The notes under the pieces are model-generated. The model ran no database searches and was not told the DNA's origin. It was given only the letters and a program-made list of their open reading frames with translations. Source: DATAPD01 sp036265385 (GTDB lineage Bacteria; Acidobacteriota; Terriglobia; Terriglobales; Acidobacteriaceae). Taken from it: 64,000 nt of DNA. Made by a program: the position numbers and the translations under genes. Positions 1 through 7,550 of this stretch are shown here, in pieces (the first letter of the stretch is position 1; the number at the start of each line of letters is the position of its first letter). The stretch covers positions 186,001 through 250,000 of the forward strand of contig DATAPD010000055.1 in NCBI GenBank assembly GCA_036265385.1. The letters run 5' to 3'.

Positions 1-1144
1 CGCGGTGGTTGCGTAGAGTCTCCGCTAAGGAATCCCCGCCGAACTTCTCCAGCGCACACCGTGCCAGCGTGAGAGCCACCATCGCCTCGGCTGCAACTCC
101 TGCTGCAGGAACCACGCAGACATCGGAACGCTCGTAAGCAGCCTTTACCGGTTCGCGTGTTTCAAAGTCAACGGATTGAAGCGGCCTTCGCAGCGTCGAA
201 ATAGGTTTTAGATAACCTCGCACGCGAATCTCTTCACCGTTCGAAACACCGCCTTCGATACCGCCCGCATTGTTGTGCACCCGCGTGAATCCCGCAAATC
301 CAGCGGATTTTTGATAACCGATTTCGTCGTGAACATTCGAACCTCGCGACGTGGCAGCCAGGATCCCGCTTCCAATCTCCACTGCCTTTACAGCTTGCAG
401 CGACATAACCGCTGCGGCAAGCATCCCGTCGAGCCGTTCGTCCCATTGCGCATAACTTCCCAATCCCGGCGGGACATGATGGGCCACCACTTCGAAAACA
501 CCACCCACTGTGTCTCCCGTCCTCAGCACTTGGTCTACTTCTTCCTTCATGCGCTGCTCAACGGAAGCGTCCGCACAGTTCAGCAGGATTTCTCCTCGCT
601 CGGCCAGTGCTCGAATCTCGTCCCAGGGAACTTCCTTTTCAACGCCTGCGCTCCCCACCGCCACAACATGACTCAAAATCTCGATTCCCAACGCCCGAAG
701 AAAGAGTTTTGCGATGGCTCCGATTGCAACTCGCGCGGCAGATTCTCGTGCTGAAGAACGCTCCAGCACGTATCTTGCTTCGGAAAAATTGAATTTCAGT
801 GCACCCGCTAAATCCGCATGTCCGGGCCGCGGGGAAGCAACGCGTTTGTGTTTTTGCGCGTCACCACTCTCAACCGGCAGCGATTCCTTCCAGTTCTCCC
901 AATCCTTGTTCTGCAGCAAAACAGCGATAGGCGATCCGATCGTTTTTCCGTGCCGGACCCCGGACAAAATATGTGCCTGGTCGGTTTCGATCTTCATCCG
1001 GCCACCGCGTCCGTAGCCCTGCTGCCGACGCCACAACTCGCGATTCAAGAACTCCGGGTCAACCTGTACACCAGCCGGCAGCCCTGATAGAAATGCGACC
1101 AAAGCCTCGCCGTGGGACTCGCCCGAAGTGAAGTAGCGCAACAT
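1..1144 (-). CDS. aroC: Chorismate synthase (3' end cut by window edge)
   Basis: Chorismate synthase makes chorismate from 5-enolpyruvylshikimate 3-phosphate, the last common step to aromatic amino acids, using reduced FMN. The translation starts MLRYFTSGESHGEALVAF, the family signature near the N-terminus, and goes on with the RRQQGYGRGGRM and RPGHADLAGALKF blocks and the GGIEGGVSNGE block. About 381 residues are visible; the family is usually 360-400, so only a short C-terminal tail is missing beyond base 1. I chose the ATG at 1144 because family members begin at this methionine. There is no clear ribosome-binding site; instead a TACAAT hexamer lies 9 bases before the ATG (1154-1159 on the minus strand), so the message could be leaderless. 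Divergent from the response regulator at 1415. Confidence 0.95.
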   Translation of the reverse strand, partial: MLRYFTSGESHGEALVAFLSGLPAGVQVDPEFLNRELWRRQQGYGRGGRMKIETDQAHILSGVRHGKTIGSPIAVLLQNKDWENWKESLPVESGDAQKHKRVASPRPGHADLAGALKFNFSEARYVLERSSARESAARVAIGAIAKLFLRALGIEILSHVVAVGSAGVEKEVPWDEIRALAERGEILLNCADASVEQRMKEEVDQVLRTGDTVGGVFEVVAHHVPPGLGSYAQWDERLDGMLAAAVMSLQAVKAVEIGSGILAATSRGSNVHDEIGYQKSAGFAGFTRVHNNAGGIEGGVSNGEEIRVRGYLKPISTLRRPLQSVDFETREPVKAAYERSDVCVVPAAGVAAEAMVALTLARCALEKFGGDSLAETLRNHR

Positions 1145-1322
1145 AAACTTGGGATTGTAATTGATTCAATGAATTTGGCCCCAATCCGCCGATCGGAGCT
1201 GCCTTTGTTCTACCTAACTGCATCAATCTAATGAATCCGAATCAAGATTCGCGCTGCAAACCTGTAAAGTCCGCAAAAAAATCGTTTTAAGGGTGGCAGA
1301 ATTCGGTGAAAAACCGTTAAAA

Positions 1323-1339
1323 TTGAAAACAATTTTCAA
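1323..1339. promoter_or_regulatory. Perfect 7-bp inverted repeat upstream of the response regulator
   Basis: TTGAAAA-CAA-TTTTCAA lies in the 270-bp spacer between divergent aroC and the response-regulator gene, about 75 bases before the latter's start. The arms match perfectly. It could be an operator for a dimeric regulator, perhaps the neighbouring NarL-type protein itself, or chance in an A+T-rich promoter region. The rest of the spacer holds no gene I can support. Confidence 0.35.
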
Positions 1340-1414
1340 CGAATGTCTGTCTTGTAGCGCCGCGCTCGTCACGCATAAGGTTTTCTGTTTCGTTCTGGCC
1401 GCGGAGGATGCGTT

Positions 1415-2101
1415 TTGATTCAAGAAACTTCCCCAATCCTCACAGCAGGACGCGCCCCGATCCGTTGTGTCATCGCCGACGACCACGCACTCCTTCGGCA
1501 TGGAGTGAATCGTTTGTTGCAAGACGAGTCTGATTTTGAAGTCGTCGCCGAGGCCTGCAATGCGACCGACGCGTTGAAACTGGTGCTTGAGCATCGTCCC
1601 GATCTCATTCTTATGGATATCGGCATGCCGGGTCCCTCTTCGTTCGAAGTGGCCCGCATTATTGAACAAAAATGTCCGCAGACCCGTGTCGTGTTCCTAA
1701 CCATGCATGAGGATCAGGAATACGTTATGCAGGGCATTCAGGCCGGTGCTGCCGGCTATCTCCTGAAAGATACTCCCGCCCAACAATTGGTCTCATACTT
1801 GCGTGAAGTTCGTTCCGGAGGACGGTGTGTCAGTCCCGAGCTTTTGAGTTCATGGACCGGTGCATCGCACTCGCATACTGCCTCTCGGGCCAACCGGCTC
1901 ACCCCACGCGAACGCGAGATCATGAAGCTGCTGGCGGAAGGCAACACGGCCCGCAAGGTTGCATCATTATTAGGACTTAGCATCAAGACCGTCGAGGCGC
2001 ATAAGTTCAACCTCATGCGCAAACTCGACATTCACAATAAGGCCCAGTTGGTCGCACGGGCCATCCAGAAAAAAATTGTGAATTTTCCGGTCGCGATGTA
2101 A
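1415..2101 (+). CDS. NarL/LuxR-family response regulator
   Basis: Two-domain transcription factor of 228 residues. The receiver domain (about 16-135) has the acidic pair D22-D23, the phosphate-accepting aspartate D68 in LILMDIGMPG and the conserved lysine in LLKD. The C-terminal part (about 155-220) is a LuxR-type helix-turn-helix with LTPREREIMKLLAEG and SIKTVEAHKFNLMRKL. The TTG at 1415 is preferred because GGAGG (1403-1407) sits 7 bases before it; the ATG at 1408 is out of frame. No histidine kinase lies nearby, so its partner is elsewhere. A 7-bp inverted repeat upstream (1323-1339) may be a regulatory site. The target genes cannot be read from the sequence. Confidence 0.9.
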   Translation: MIQETSPILTAGRAPIRCVIADDHALLRHGVNRLLQDESDFEVVAEACNATDALKLVLEHRPDLILMDIGMPGPSSFEVARIIEQKCPQTRVVFLTMHEDQEYVMQGIQAGAAGYLLKDTPAQQLVSYLREVRSGGRCVSPELLSSWTGASHSHTASRANRLTPREREIMKLLAEGNTARKVASLLGLSIKTVEAHKFNLMRKLDIHNKAQLVARAIQKKIVNFPVAM

Positions 2102-2112
2102 TTGAAGTCAGT

Positions 2113-2808
2113 TCAATCTACGGCGAGCGCGGCAAGTTCAGCCATGCTCTTGACTTCGAGGTCAGGTGTGCCTGCCGCCGCGCGTGCCGCTCCCGCATTA
2201 GGACGTGGTGAAGGTCGATTCACCCACACAGTTTTCATTCCCAGCGAGCGCGCCGGCAGGACATCATGAAAAACGCTCTGCCCGGCATGCAGCACTTGCT
2301 GCACGGGCAAACGCAATTTTTCAAGAGCAAGTTTGAAATTGTTAATCGACGGCTTGTAGCTGCGCGCTTGTTCTGCCGTGACCACTCCATCGAAATCAAT
2401 TCCTAGATGCTTGCGGGTGGCGGCAAATAAATCATCATCAATATTCGAAATAATGAACAACCGATATCGTTCTGCGAGTCTCTTTAGCGCTGCCACCGTA
2501 TCCGGAAATGGTTTCCACCGAGGAACGGATTCCGCCAGTGAATCGATTTCTTCATCCGAGGGCGTAAATTTCAATCGCTGCCCGTACGACTGAACGACCG
2601 AACGAAGTACATCTCGATAGCGTCGATATTCTCCCTGCTGCGCTGTGCCCTCGAATTCCGCGTACAACTCCAGCAACCGTTCATCAGAGATGTTTCGGTC
2701 GTGAGCTGCCAGGACGGGTCGCAACGCCCCAAAGATCCCGCTCTCCCAATCGACCAGTGTTCCGTAGCAATCAAATGTGATGGCACGAAATTGCGTAAAG
2801 TCCAGCAT
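2113..2808 (-). CDS. HAD-superfamily hydrolase, haloacid dehalogenase type II-like
   Basis: 231 residues, full length for this subfamily. Motif I is FDCYGTLVDWESG (nucleophile Asp about residue 14), motif II IISNID near 120, motif III lysine in ARSYKPS near 150, and the C-terminal motif around HAGQSVFHDVLPARSLG has the usual asparagine/serine-aspartate context. Type II haloacid dehalogenases remove halide from 2-haloalkanoic acids through an aspartyl ester; many relatives act on other small substrates, so the substrate is not assigned. A purine-rich ribosome-binding site (GGAGGAGA on the minus strand) precedes the ATG. Convergent with the response regulator (11-bp gap) and downstream of the terminated lipoprotein gene. 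Confidence 0.85.
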   Translation of the reverse strand: MLDFTQFRAITFDCYGTLVDWESGIFGALRPVLAAHDRNISDERLLELYAEFEGTAQQGEYRRYRDVLRSVVQSYGQRLKFTPSDEEIDSLAESVPRWKPFPDTVAALKRLAERYRLFIISNIDDDLFAATRKHLGIDFDGVVTAEQARSYKPSINNFKLALEKLRLPVQQVLHAGQSVFHDVLPARSLGMKTVWVNRPSPRPNAGAARAAAGTPDLEVKSMAELAALAVD

Positions 2809-2831
2809 CTCTCCTCCATCAAAAATCTGGC

Positions 2832-2861
2832 AAAAAAGAAACCCGGGGATGTACCCCGGGT
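2832..2861 (-). terminator. Rho-independent terminator of the glycine-zipper lipoprotein gene
   Basis: Stem ACCCGGGG/CCCCGGGT (2841-2848 and 2854-2861) with a 5-base loop, followed on the minus strand by TTCTTTTTTG. It lies 24 bases after the stop of the gene at 2885-3625 and before the HAD gene, so these two minus-strand genes are probably separate transcripts. Confidence 0.8.
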
Positions 2862-2884
2862 CCCCATAACAATGGCAGGAACCT

Positions 2885-3625
2885 CTATTTCAGTTCCAGT
2901 GGTGCATCAAGTTTGAAGCTGACAGCCGACTCCGCCGGCAACACGATGTCTTTGTTGCCAGTGAAAGCTGCTCCCGCTGTGCCCGCTCCACCTCCAGCAA
3001 GGGCTCCGATTGCTGCACCTTTACCGCCGCCAGCCAGTCCACCGATCAGTGCGCCAACGGCTGCTCCACCTCCAGCCAGGACAGCAGTCCGTTTACCTTT
3101 TCCCTTCGCTGATTGCACGATCGCGGAAGTTTGAATGGAATGAGCTTTGCCGCCGACTTCAATCGAATTGAGTTTGAGCGACAAGACGGCTCCGCCCTTG
3201 AAACGCCCAAGCGGCTTCGCATCCGAAACAACTCCCGAAGCCCTGGCGCCTGCCGGAATTGCCGTGTTGCCGTCCACCGTGATCGCAGACGTAGTCGTGC
3301 CCGTGAAGGGCTGTCCACTCTCGCTTATCTTGGATCCGACAGCTTGATCCAGACGGATCGTCATCACCGTGCCCGTGGGCACTACGACAGCCATGGCTTT
3401 CGGAGCTTCTTTCCCGGGCTCTATTTTCGGAGCCGGTGGCTTTGCAGTTGTTTGTCCCCCGGCGGCCGGCCCTGGTGAAGTCGTCGTCGCATTACTTTCT
3501 GGGGATTGCTGCTGTTGGTCCGTGGCAGTGTTGTCAGGATTTGCGGGCGGTGGTTGTTTGTTGCATCCTGCCAAAACCGTCGCGAGCGCGAAAAAGAGGG
3601 TGAGTGTTAACACGCGTAACCGCAT
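2885..3625 (-). CDS. Glycine-zipper outer-membrane-type lipoprotein
   Basis: The reading frame is open from 3682, but the ATG at 3625 is chosen because GGAGG lies 5 bases upstream and it gives a clear lipoprotein signal ending LATVLAGC. After the cysteine comes a low-complexity Pro/Asn/Gln/Thr linker (about residues 20-75), then a beta-rich domain (about 80-180), and a glycine-zipper stretch (about 185-225, repeats such as GGLAGGGKGAAIGALAGGG) of the kind found in small proteins that insert in or contact membranes. 246 residues. Monocistronic: own ribosome-binding site and a strong terminator at 2832-2861. The exact role is unknown. Confidence 0.8.
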   Translation of the reverse strand: MRLRVLTLTLFFALATVLAGCNKQPPPANPDNTATDQQQQSPESNATTTSPGPAAGGQTTAKPPAPKIEPGKEAPKAMAVVVPTGTVMTIRLDQAVGSKISESGQPFTGTTTSAITVDGNTAIPAGARASGVVSDAKPLGRFKGGAVLSLKLNSIEVGGKAHSIQTSAIVQSAKGKGKRTAVLAGGGAAVGALIGGLAGGGKGAAIGALAGGGAGTAGAAFTGNKDIVLPAESAVSFKLDAPLELK

Positions 3626-3889
3626 GATTTCCTCCGTCCCGGAAAATGTATCGAAACTATCCAAGATGCGCAATCCGACCACCTACGCTTTCTGACTTCT
3701 GAACGTCCATCGCTTATGACCACTTTTCGCCACAGTCAAAATCTCATTCGACGAATCGAGCCATTGGCAATGAATTCAACCGCAAGTTTCGTATAGCACT
3801 CGCTCAAGTTATCGCGCACAATACGACTCCGCTCACGCAACTCTGGCTTGGCGGTCTAAGTGAAGAAAAGCGCAATCCAGGAGACGACT

Positions 3890-4426
3890 ATGCATGCAAC
3901 TGACTCTGCCGCTGCCGCGGGTCAAATCTACCGCGAGAGGTTATACAAACTGGTCGGAGATCAGGACCCACTCAATGTACTCGCGCAAACTGCCTCCAAA
4001 CTGGACGCAATCGTCACCTCTCATTCGGCAGCTACCTTGCGCGCACGGCCTTTCGAAGGCAAGTGGACTCCGAACGAAATCATCGGCCATCTTACCGACA
4101 GCGAGTGGGTGTACGGATATCGCTACCGGCTCATCTTCTCGCAACACAACCCTGTCATCCTCGGTACAGAGCAGGAAGCCTGGGTCTCTGCTCAGCGCCA
4201 CAATGAACGCGAGCCATCGGAACTTGTCCAGCTGTTTCGGGCATTACGCCAATTCAATCTGGACACATGGAAGAGGGCGACGGCAGCCGATCTCGCTCGA
4301 ACGGGTCAGCACAACGAGCGCGGTCCCGAGTCTCTCGGTGAAATGCTACGAATGCTCGCCGGACACGATTTATCGCACCTGAACCAGATCACCCGATACA
4401 TCGATGCGATTCCAGCGCAGGCATAA
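3890..4426 (+). CDS. DinB-family (four-helix metal-binding fold) protein
   Basis: 178 residues from the ATG at 3890, which has AGGAGA 5 bases upstream; a GTG at 3860 in the same frame lacks a ribosome-binding site. DinB/YfiT folds bind a metal through three histidines: candidates here are the His in IIGHLTDSEW (about residue 65), a middle His, and the HDLSHLNQI pair near the C-terminus (about 158-163). Many members are thiol-dependent transferases or hydrolases with small-molecule substrates; substrate unknown here. Convergent with the unrecognised gene at 4481. Confidence 0.85.
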   Translation: MHATDSAAAAGQIYRERLYKLVGDQDPLNVLAQTASKLDAIVTSHSAATLRARPFEGKWTPNEIIGHLTDSEWVYGYRYRLIFSQHNPVILGTEQEAWVSAQRHNEREPSELVQLFRALRQFNLDTWKRATAADLARTGQHNERGPESLGEMLRMLAGHDLSHLNQITRYIDAIPAQA

Positions 4427-4480
4427 ACCTCGAAAGGAAGCAGCGATGGCCGCCCTCGCGGTAATCGGCAACACTAAGGT

Positions 4481-4840
4481 TCAAGCGCTGCGTTTCAAAC
4501 GGGAAATCTTACTGATTGCACTAATGAGCGCTTCGAGTTCCGCTGCATTCGCCTGGCTTACAGGTAGCTCCGTCAAACGCTTGGAGATGGCGTGTTCTGC
4601 AGCCGCAATTTTCTCAGGCACTCGCGGAGAATCCATTTCTAACATCGCGTGAACGAAAACTTGCTGCCAGGGCGAGCCGTAGGGTGGAGTATTCACGGTG
4701 AGGTATGGCGCAAAGACCTCCTTCCGATGGCCTGTCGTGCCGAAGCAGCAGACGCTCGGAAGGAAGCTTTGCAGAGTGACTTGTAACGCTTTTCCTGGTC
4801 CAAATGGAATCAGTGAAATCCTGTAGGAAGGAAGACTCAT
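4481..4840 (-). CDS. Hypothetical protein, 119 aa
   Basis: I do not recognise this family. The protein has no signal peptide or membrane segment; the middle contains a Pro/Tyr/Trp-containing segment (about 45-65, APYLTVNTPPYGSPWQQVF) and the C-terminal third (about 70-119) looks helical with Leu/Ala/Glu periodicity. It fills the space between DinB and the divergent cytochrome b561 gene (30-bp gap), has a purine-rich AGGAAG stretch before the ATG, and no competing frame is better. Confidence is moderate for lack of a recognised homologue. Confidence 0.55.
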   Translation of the reverse strand: MSLPSYRISLIPFGPGKALQVTLQSFLPSVCCFGTTGHRKEVFAPYLTVNTPPYGSPWQQVFVHAMLEMDSPRVPEKIAAAEHAISKRLTELPVSQANAAELEALISAISKISRLKRSA

Positions 4841-4869
4841 GATCAGGCAGGCATGCTATCCTTCCCCGC

Positions 4870-5604
4870 GTGTCGCCTGCCGATTCCCTTTCGAACCAGG
4901 GGCCCCGTCACACTGCACTCGTCCGTATCACGCACTGGATCACAGTCCTCTCCTTTGCTGCCCTGCTCGTCACCGGAATCGAGCTAATCATTTCTCATCC
5001 TCGCTTCTACTGGGGCGAAGTGGGCCATTCGCAGATGTCTCCCCTCTTTCGAATTCCAATTCCGTCTTCACGATCCACAGTTCCTAGTGGATACGGCTAC
5101 GTTCTTCCCGACCAAAATGGTTGGAGCCGCTATCTTCACTTCGAAGCTGCTTGGGCGTTACTAATAACCGGACTGGTTTACCTCGTGTTCGGTCTTCGCA
5201 CACGTCACTTTCGGAAGAATCTCTTTCCAGCTCCCCCTGATCGGACCTGGTCCGCAGTCGCTCGCGTAATCGCGAAACACCTCCGCCTTGCACCACCCGA
5301 CGAAGCCGAAGCCCGTACATACAACGTGCTCCAACGCGTCACATACCTGTTCGTCGTCTTTGTTCTCTTCCCACTTGTGATTTGGACAGGCCTGGCGATG
5401 TCGCCATCCTTCAATTCCTCTTTTCCCTGGGCCGTGAACGTGCTCGGAGGCAGGCAGTCCGCCCGTACTCTTCATTTCTTGATCTCGTTATCTCTCGTGG
5501 TTTTTTTGTTTATCCACGTCGCGATGATTGTTCTTACGGGATTCGCAACACGCATGCGCGAAATGATCATCGGCGCCGATCCAGTCTCCCAGGAGGGAAC
5601 GTGA
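4870..5604 (+). CDS. Cytochrome b561-type membrane subunit
   Basis: 244 residues with four to five hydrophobic segments (about 20-45, 80-105, 155-180, 200-225) and histidines in the helices that fit a di-haem b561 fold (ITHWITVLSF, YLHFEAAWAL, TLHFLISLS, FIHVAMIVL). Such proteins exchange electrons between quinols and a periplasmic enzyme. The GTG start overlaps no better site; a TATCCT hexamer 7 bases before it suggests a leaderless message. Its stop codon overlaps the GTG of the molybdoenzyme by 4 bases (GTGA), so the two are translationally coupled and almost certainly one complex. Confidence 0.85.
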   Translation: MSPADSLSNQGPRHTALVRITHWITVLSFAALLVTGIELIISHPRFYWGEVGHSQMSPLFRIPIPSSRSTVPSGYGYVLPDQNGWSRYLHFEAAWALLITGLVYLVFGLRTRHFRKNLFPAPPDRTWSAVARVIAKHLRLAPPDEAEARTYNVLQRVTYLFVVFVLFPLVIWTGLAMSPSFNSSFPWAVNVLGGRQSARTLHFLISLSLVVFLFIHVAMIVLTGFATRMREMIIGADPVSQEGT

Positions 5605-6359
5605 ACAAGATCTCACGTCGCAAATTTGTGACGGCTGGTATCGCCACCGCCGCGGGAGTTTCAGGTCTGGCCGTAGCCTCAAAATTGGCACAGCGATACG
5701 GACTCGTTCCGCCCGATAGTCGCGGAATTTTCGGCCCCGGTGAAACTCTCAGCTATGCAGCTCACCGACTATTCAGCAGGAATTCTCTTGCTCGCGAGTT
5801 CCCGCGCAGCATGATTTCAAAGGTTCCCTTCGCTAATGCCACCGATCCGCCCGATGATGAATTCAAACGCCTTCAAAGTGGCGGCTTCGCGGACTGGCGC
5901 CTTTCCGTCGAGGGCATGGTCGCGCATCCCGTCTCGCTTTCGCTCTCCGATCTGAAAACTTTTCCCGTGCGCAGCCAAATCACCGAAGTGGTCTGCGAAG
6001 AAGGATGGTCTTACGTTGCCGAGTGGATCGGAACGCCATTGCATGAAGTGCTGAAGGCTTCCGGTGTCCTGCCCCAGGCTCGCTATCTCGTCTATTTCTC
6101 AATCCAACCCGACTGGTGGGATAGCATCGACATCGATGATGCGCTCCATCCGCAGACTTTGCTGACCTATGCGATGAATGACGGTGACCTTCCCGTGTCA
6201 TTCGGCGGACCGCTTCGCCTGCGAGTGCCTCGGCAACTCGGCTACAAGAGCGTCAAGTTTGTGACGCGGCTGGTGGTAACCGACTCAGCAAAGGGTTATG
6301 TTGGGGCAATCGATCCCAAGTCACCGAACTACGGTTATTCCTGGTACGCAGGAATTTGA
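5601..6359 (+). CDS. Tat-exported molybdopterin oxidoreductase (sulfite oxidase/MsrP-like fold)
   Basis: 252 residues. The N-terminus SRRKFVTAG is a twin-arginine signal. The catalytic domain of the sulfite oxidase/YedY superfamily follows, with the molybdenum-ligand cysteine C132 in EVVCEEGWSYVAEWIGTPL, and the later PLRLRVPRQLGYKSVKFV segment typical of the cofactor pocket. The GTG at 5601 has AGGAGG at 5591-5596 and overlaps the upstream cytochrome gene by 4 bases; the longer upstream open frame is a shadow of that cytochrome. In E. coli MsrP pairs with the unrelated haem protein MsrQ; here the partner is a b561-type cytochrome, so the substrate (methionine sulfoxide, sulfite or other) is open. 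Confidence 0.9.
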   Translation: MNKISRRKFVTAGIATAAGVSGLAVASKLAQRYGLVPPDSRGIFGPGETLSYAAHRLFSRNSLAREFPRSMISKVPFANATDPPDDEFKRLQSGGFADWRLSVEGMVAHPVSLSLSDLKTFPVRSQITEVVCEEGWSYVAEWIGTPLHEVLKASGVLPQARYLVYFSIQPDWWDSIDIDDALHPQTLLTYAMNDGDLPVSFGGPLRLRVPRQLGYKSVKFVTRLVVTDSAKGYVGAIDPKSPNYGYSWYAGI

Positions 6360-6387
6360 ATAGAGTTCGCGCAACCATCGTCGACCG

Positions 6388-7344
6388 ATGAGCCAAGCCC
6401 AGCCTCAAAGAGCCACCATCATCGCTGTGCTTGTCAGGCCGAAAGCTTCGGACGATTGGGAAAATCTTCGCACCGCAGTTATTAGCCTCTCTGATGAGGA
6501 TCCAGTCATGACTGTTGCGGAGAAACTTAGCGCGGGACACATCGTCATCGGCGGGGTGAATGAACTGCATCTGAACATCATTTGCGACAGCCTAGAGCGA
6601 GAATTCAAAGTCCCTTTGGATGTCGAGCCGCCTCAAGTTCTTTATTGGGAAACTATAACCAGGCATTCCGAGGCGGAGGGGAAATACATACGACAACTAG
6701 GCGGTCAGGGACACTACGCGCACGTGAAACTCAGCTTGGATCCCGGAGATCAAGGAAGCGGCTATCAGTTTAGCAACGAGACTTCGGAAGATGCTGTCCC
6801 ACACCGTTTCATCGAGTCCATTCAAGCGGGCATTGGCGAGACGATGAGGGCCGGTGTCGGCTCAGCGAACGAAATCGTAGACATCAAGGCAGTCCTCCGG
6901 CATGGTAGCTATCATCTCCAGGACTCGAACGAAATCGCTTTCAAGGCTGCCGCCGTTATGGCATTTACCGACGCCTTTCGTGAAGCAAGCCCGGTTACAT
7001 TAGAACCATTCATGTCAGTCGAGATCTCCATACAGGAGGACTTCGTAGGCATGCTCCTAGCTGACTTGAATCTGCGACGCGCATGCGTTAAAGAGATGGA
7101 CGCTCACCCCAGTTCTGTAGTGATTCACGCGGAAGCGCCGCTCAATGAGTTGATTGGTTATTACTCGCACTTGCGGATGATTACTCAAGGCAAAGCTTCT
7201 TCCGACATACAGTTTCTCCGCTATGAACCATTTGCCGATGGGTCTTCTGGGTCGGATGATATGGGCGTTCCCGCAAACAATCCTCGATATCCTATCGGAA
7301 AGAGCGCTTCCGCCATCGCCAACCCCGAATCAGTCGACGATTAG
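6388..7344 (+). CDS. EF-G-like protein consisting only of domains III-V (no GTPase domain)
   Basis: 318 residues aligning by eye with the C-terminal half of elongation factor G: domain III (about 8-80, LSDEDPVMTVAE and GVNELHLNII), domain IV (about 85-215, GKYIRQLGGQGHYAHV and the loop equivalent to HDVDSSE as HLQDSNEIAFKAA), domain V (about 215-290, PFMSVEISIQEDFVGMLLAD and SHLRMITQGKAS). The G domain and domain II are absent; directly upstream is an intact unrelated gene, so this is not a local 5' truncation of a full EF-G. The frame is uninterrupted and key blocks are kept, arguing for a selected protein. A Ser/Asn/Pro-rich tail of about 35 residues is extra. No good ribosome-binding site is visible before the ATG. 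Role unknown; it might act at the ribosomal A site or in recycling without GTP hydrolysis. Confidence 0.85.
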   Translation: MSQAQPQRATIIAVLVRPKASDDWENLRTAVISLSDEDPVMTVAEKLSAGHIVIGGVNELHLNIICDSLEREFKVPLDVEPPQVLYWETITRHSEAEGKYIRQLGGQGHYAHVKLSLDPGDQGSGYQFSNETSEDAVPHRFIESIQAGIGETMRAGVGSANEIVDIKAVLRHGSYHLQDSNEIAFKAAAVMAFTDAFREASPVTLEPFMSVEISIQEDFVGMLLADLNLRRACVKEMDAHPSSVVIHAEAPLNELIGYYSHLRMITQGKASSDIQFLRYEPFADGSSGSDDMGVPANNPRYPIGKSASAIANPESVDD

Positions 7345-7550
7345 TTATTACGCATCATCAGTTCTTCCAATATCTTTAGCACTCGCCTTCGTGACGCCCA
7401 TCACTTCAGGCTCCCCCTTCCGACGCTACGCTGCCTCTACGAAAAGGAATCATTCTTTTCGATACCGGGGAAAGCCGGAGAGTTAGTGCGCTTCGGGGGA
7501 AGGACCACTGATTTTTCCGGCTTCGGTCTATTTCGCGGAACTTCGTCCAC

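Noticed and set aside
275..1087. Several plus-strand open frames across the left end
   Set aside because: They run antisense to the clear chorismate synthase frame, which is open to the window edge and shows all family motifs.
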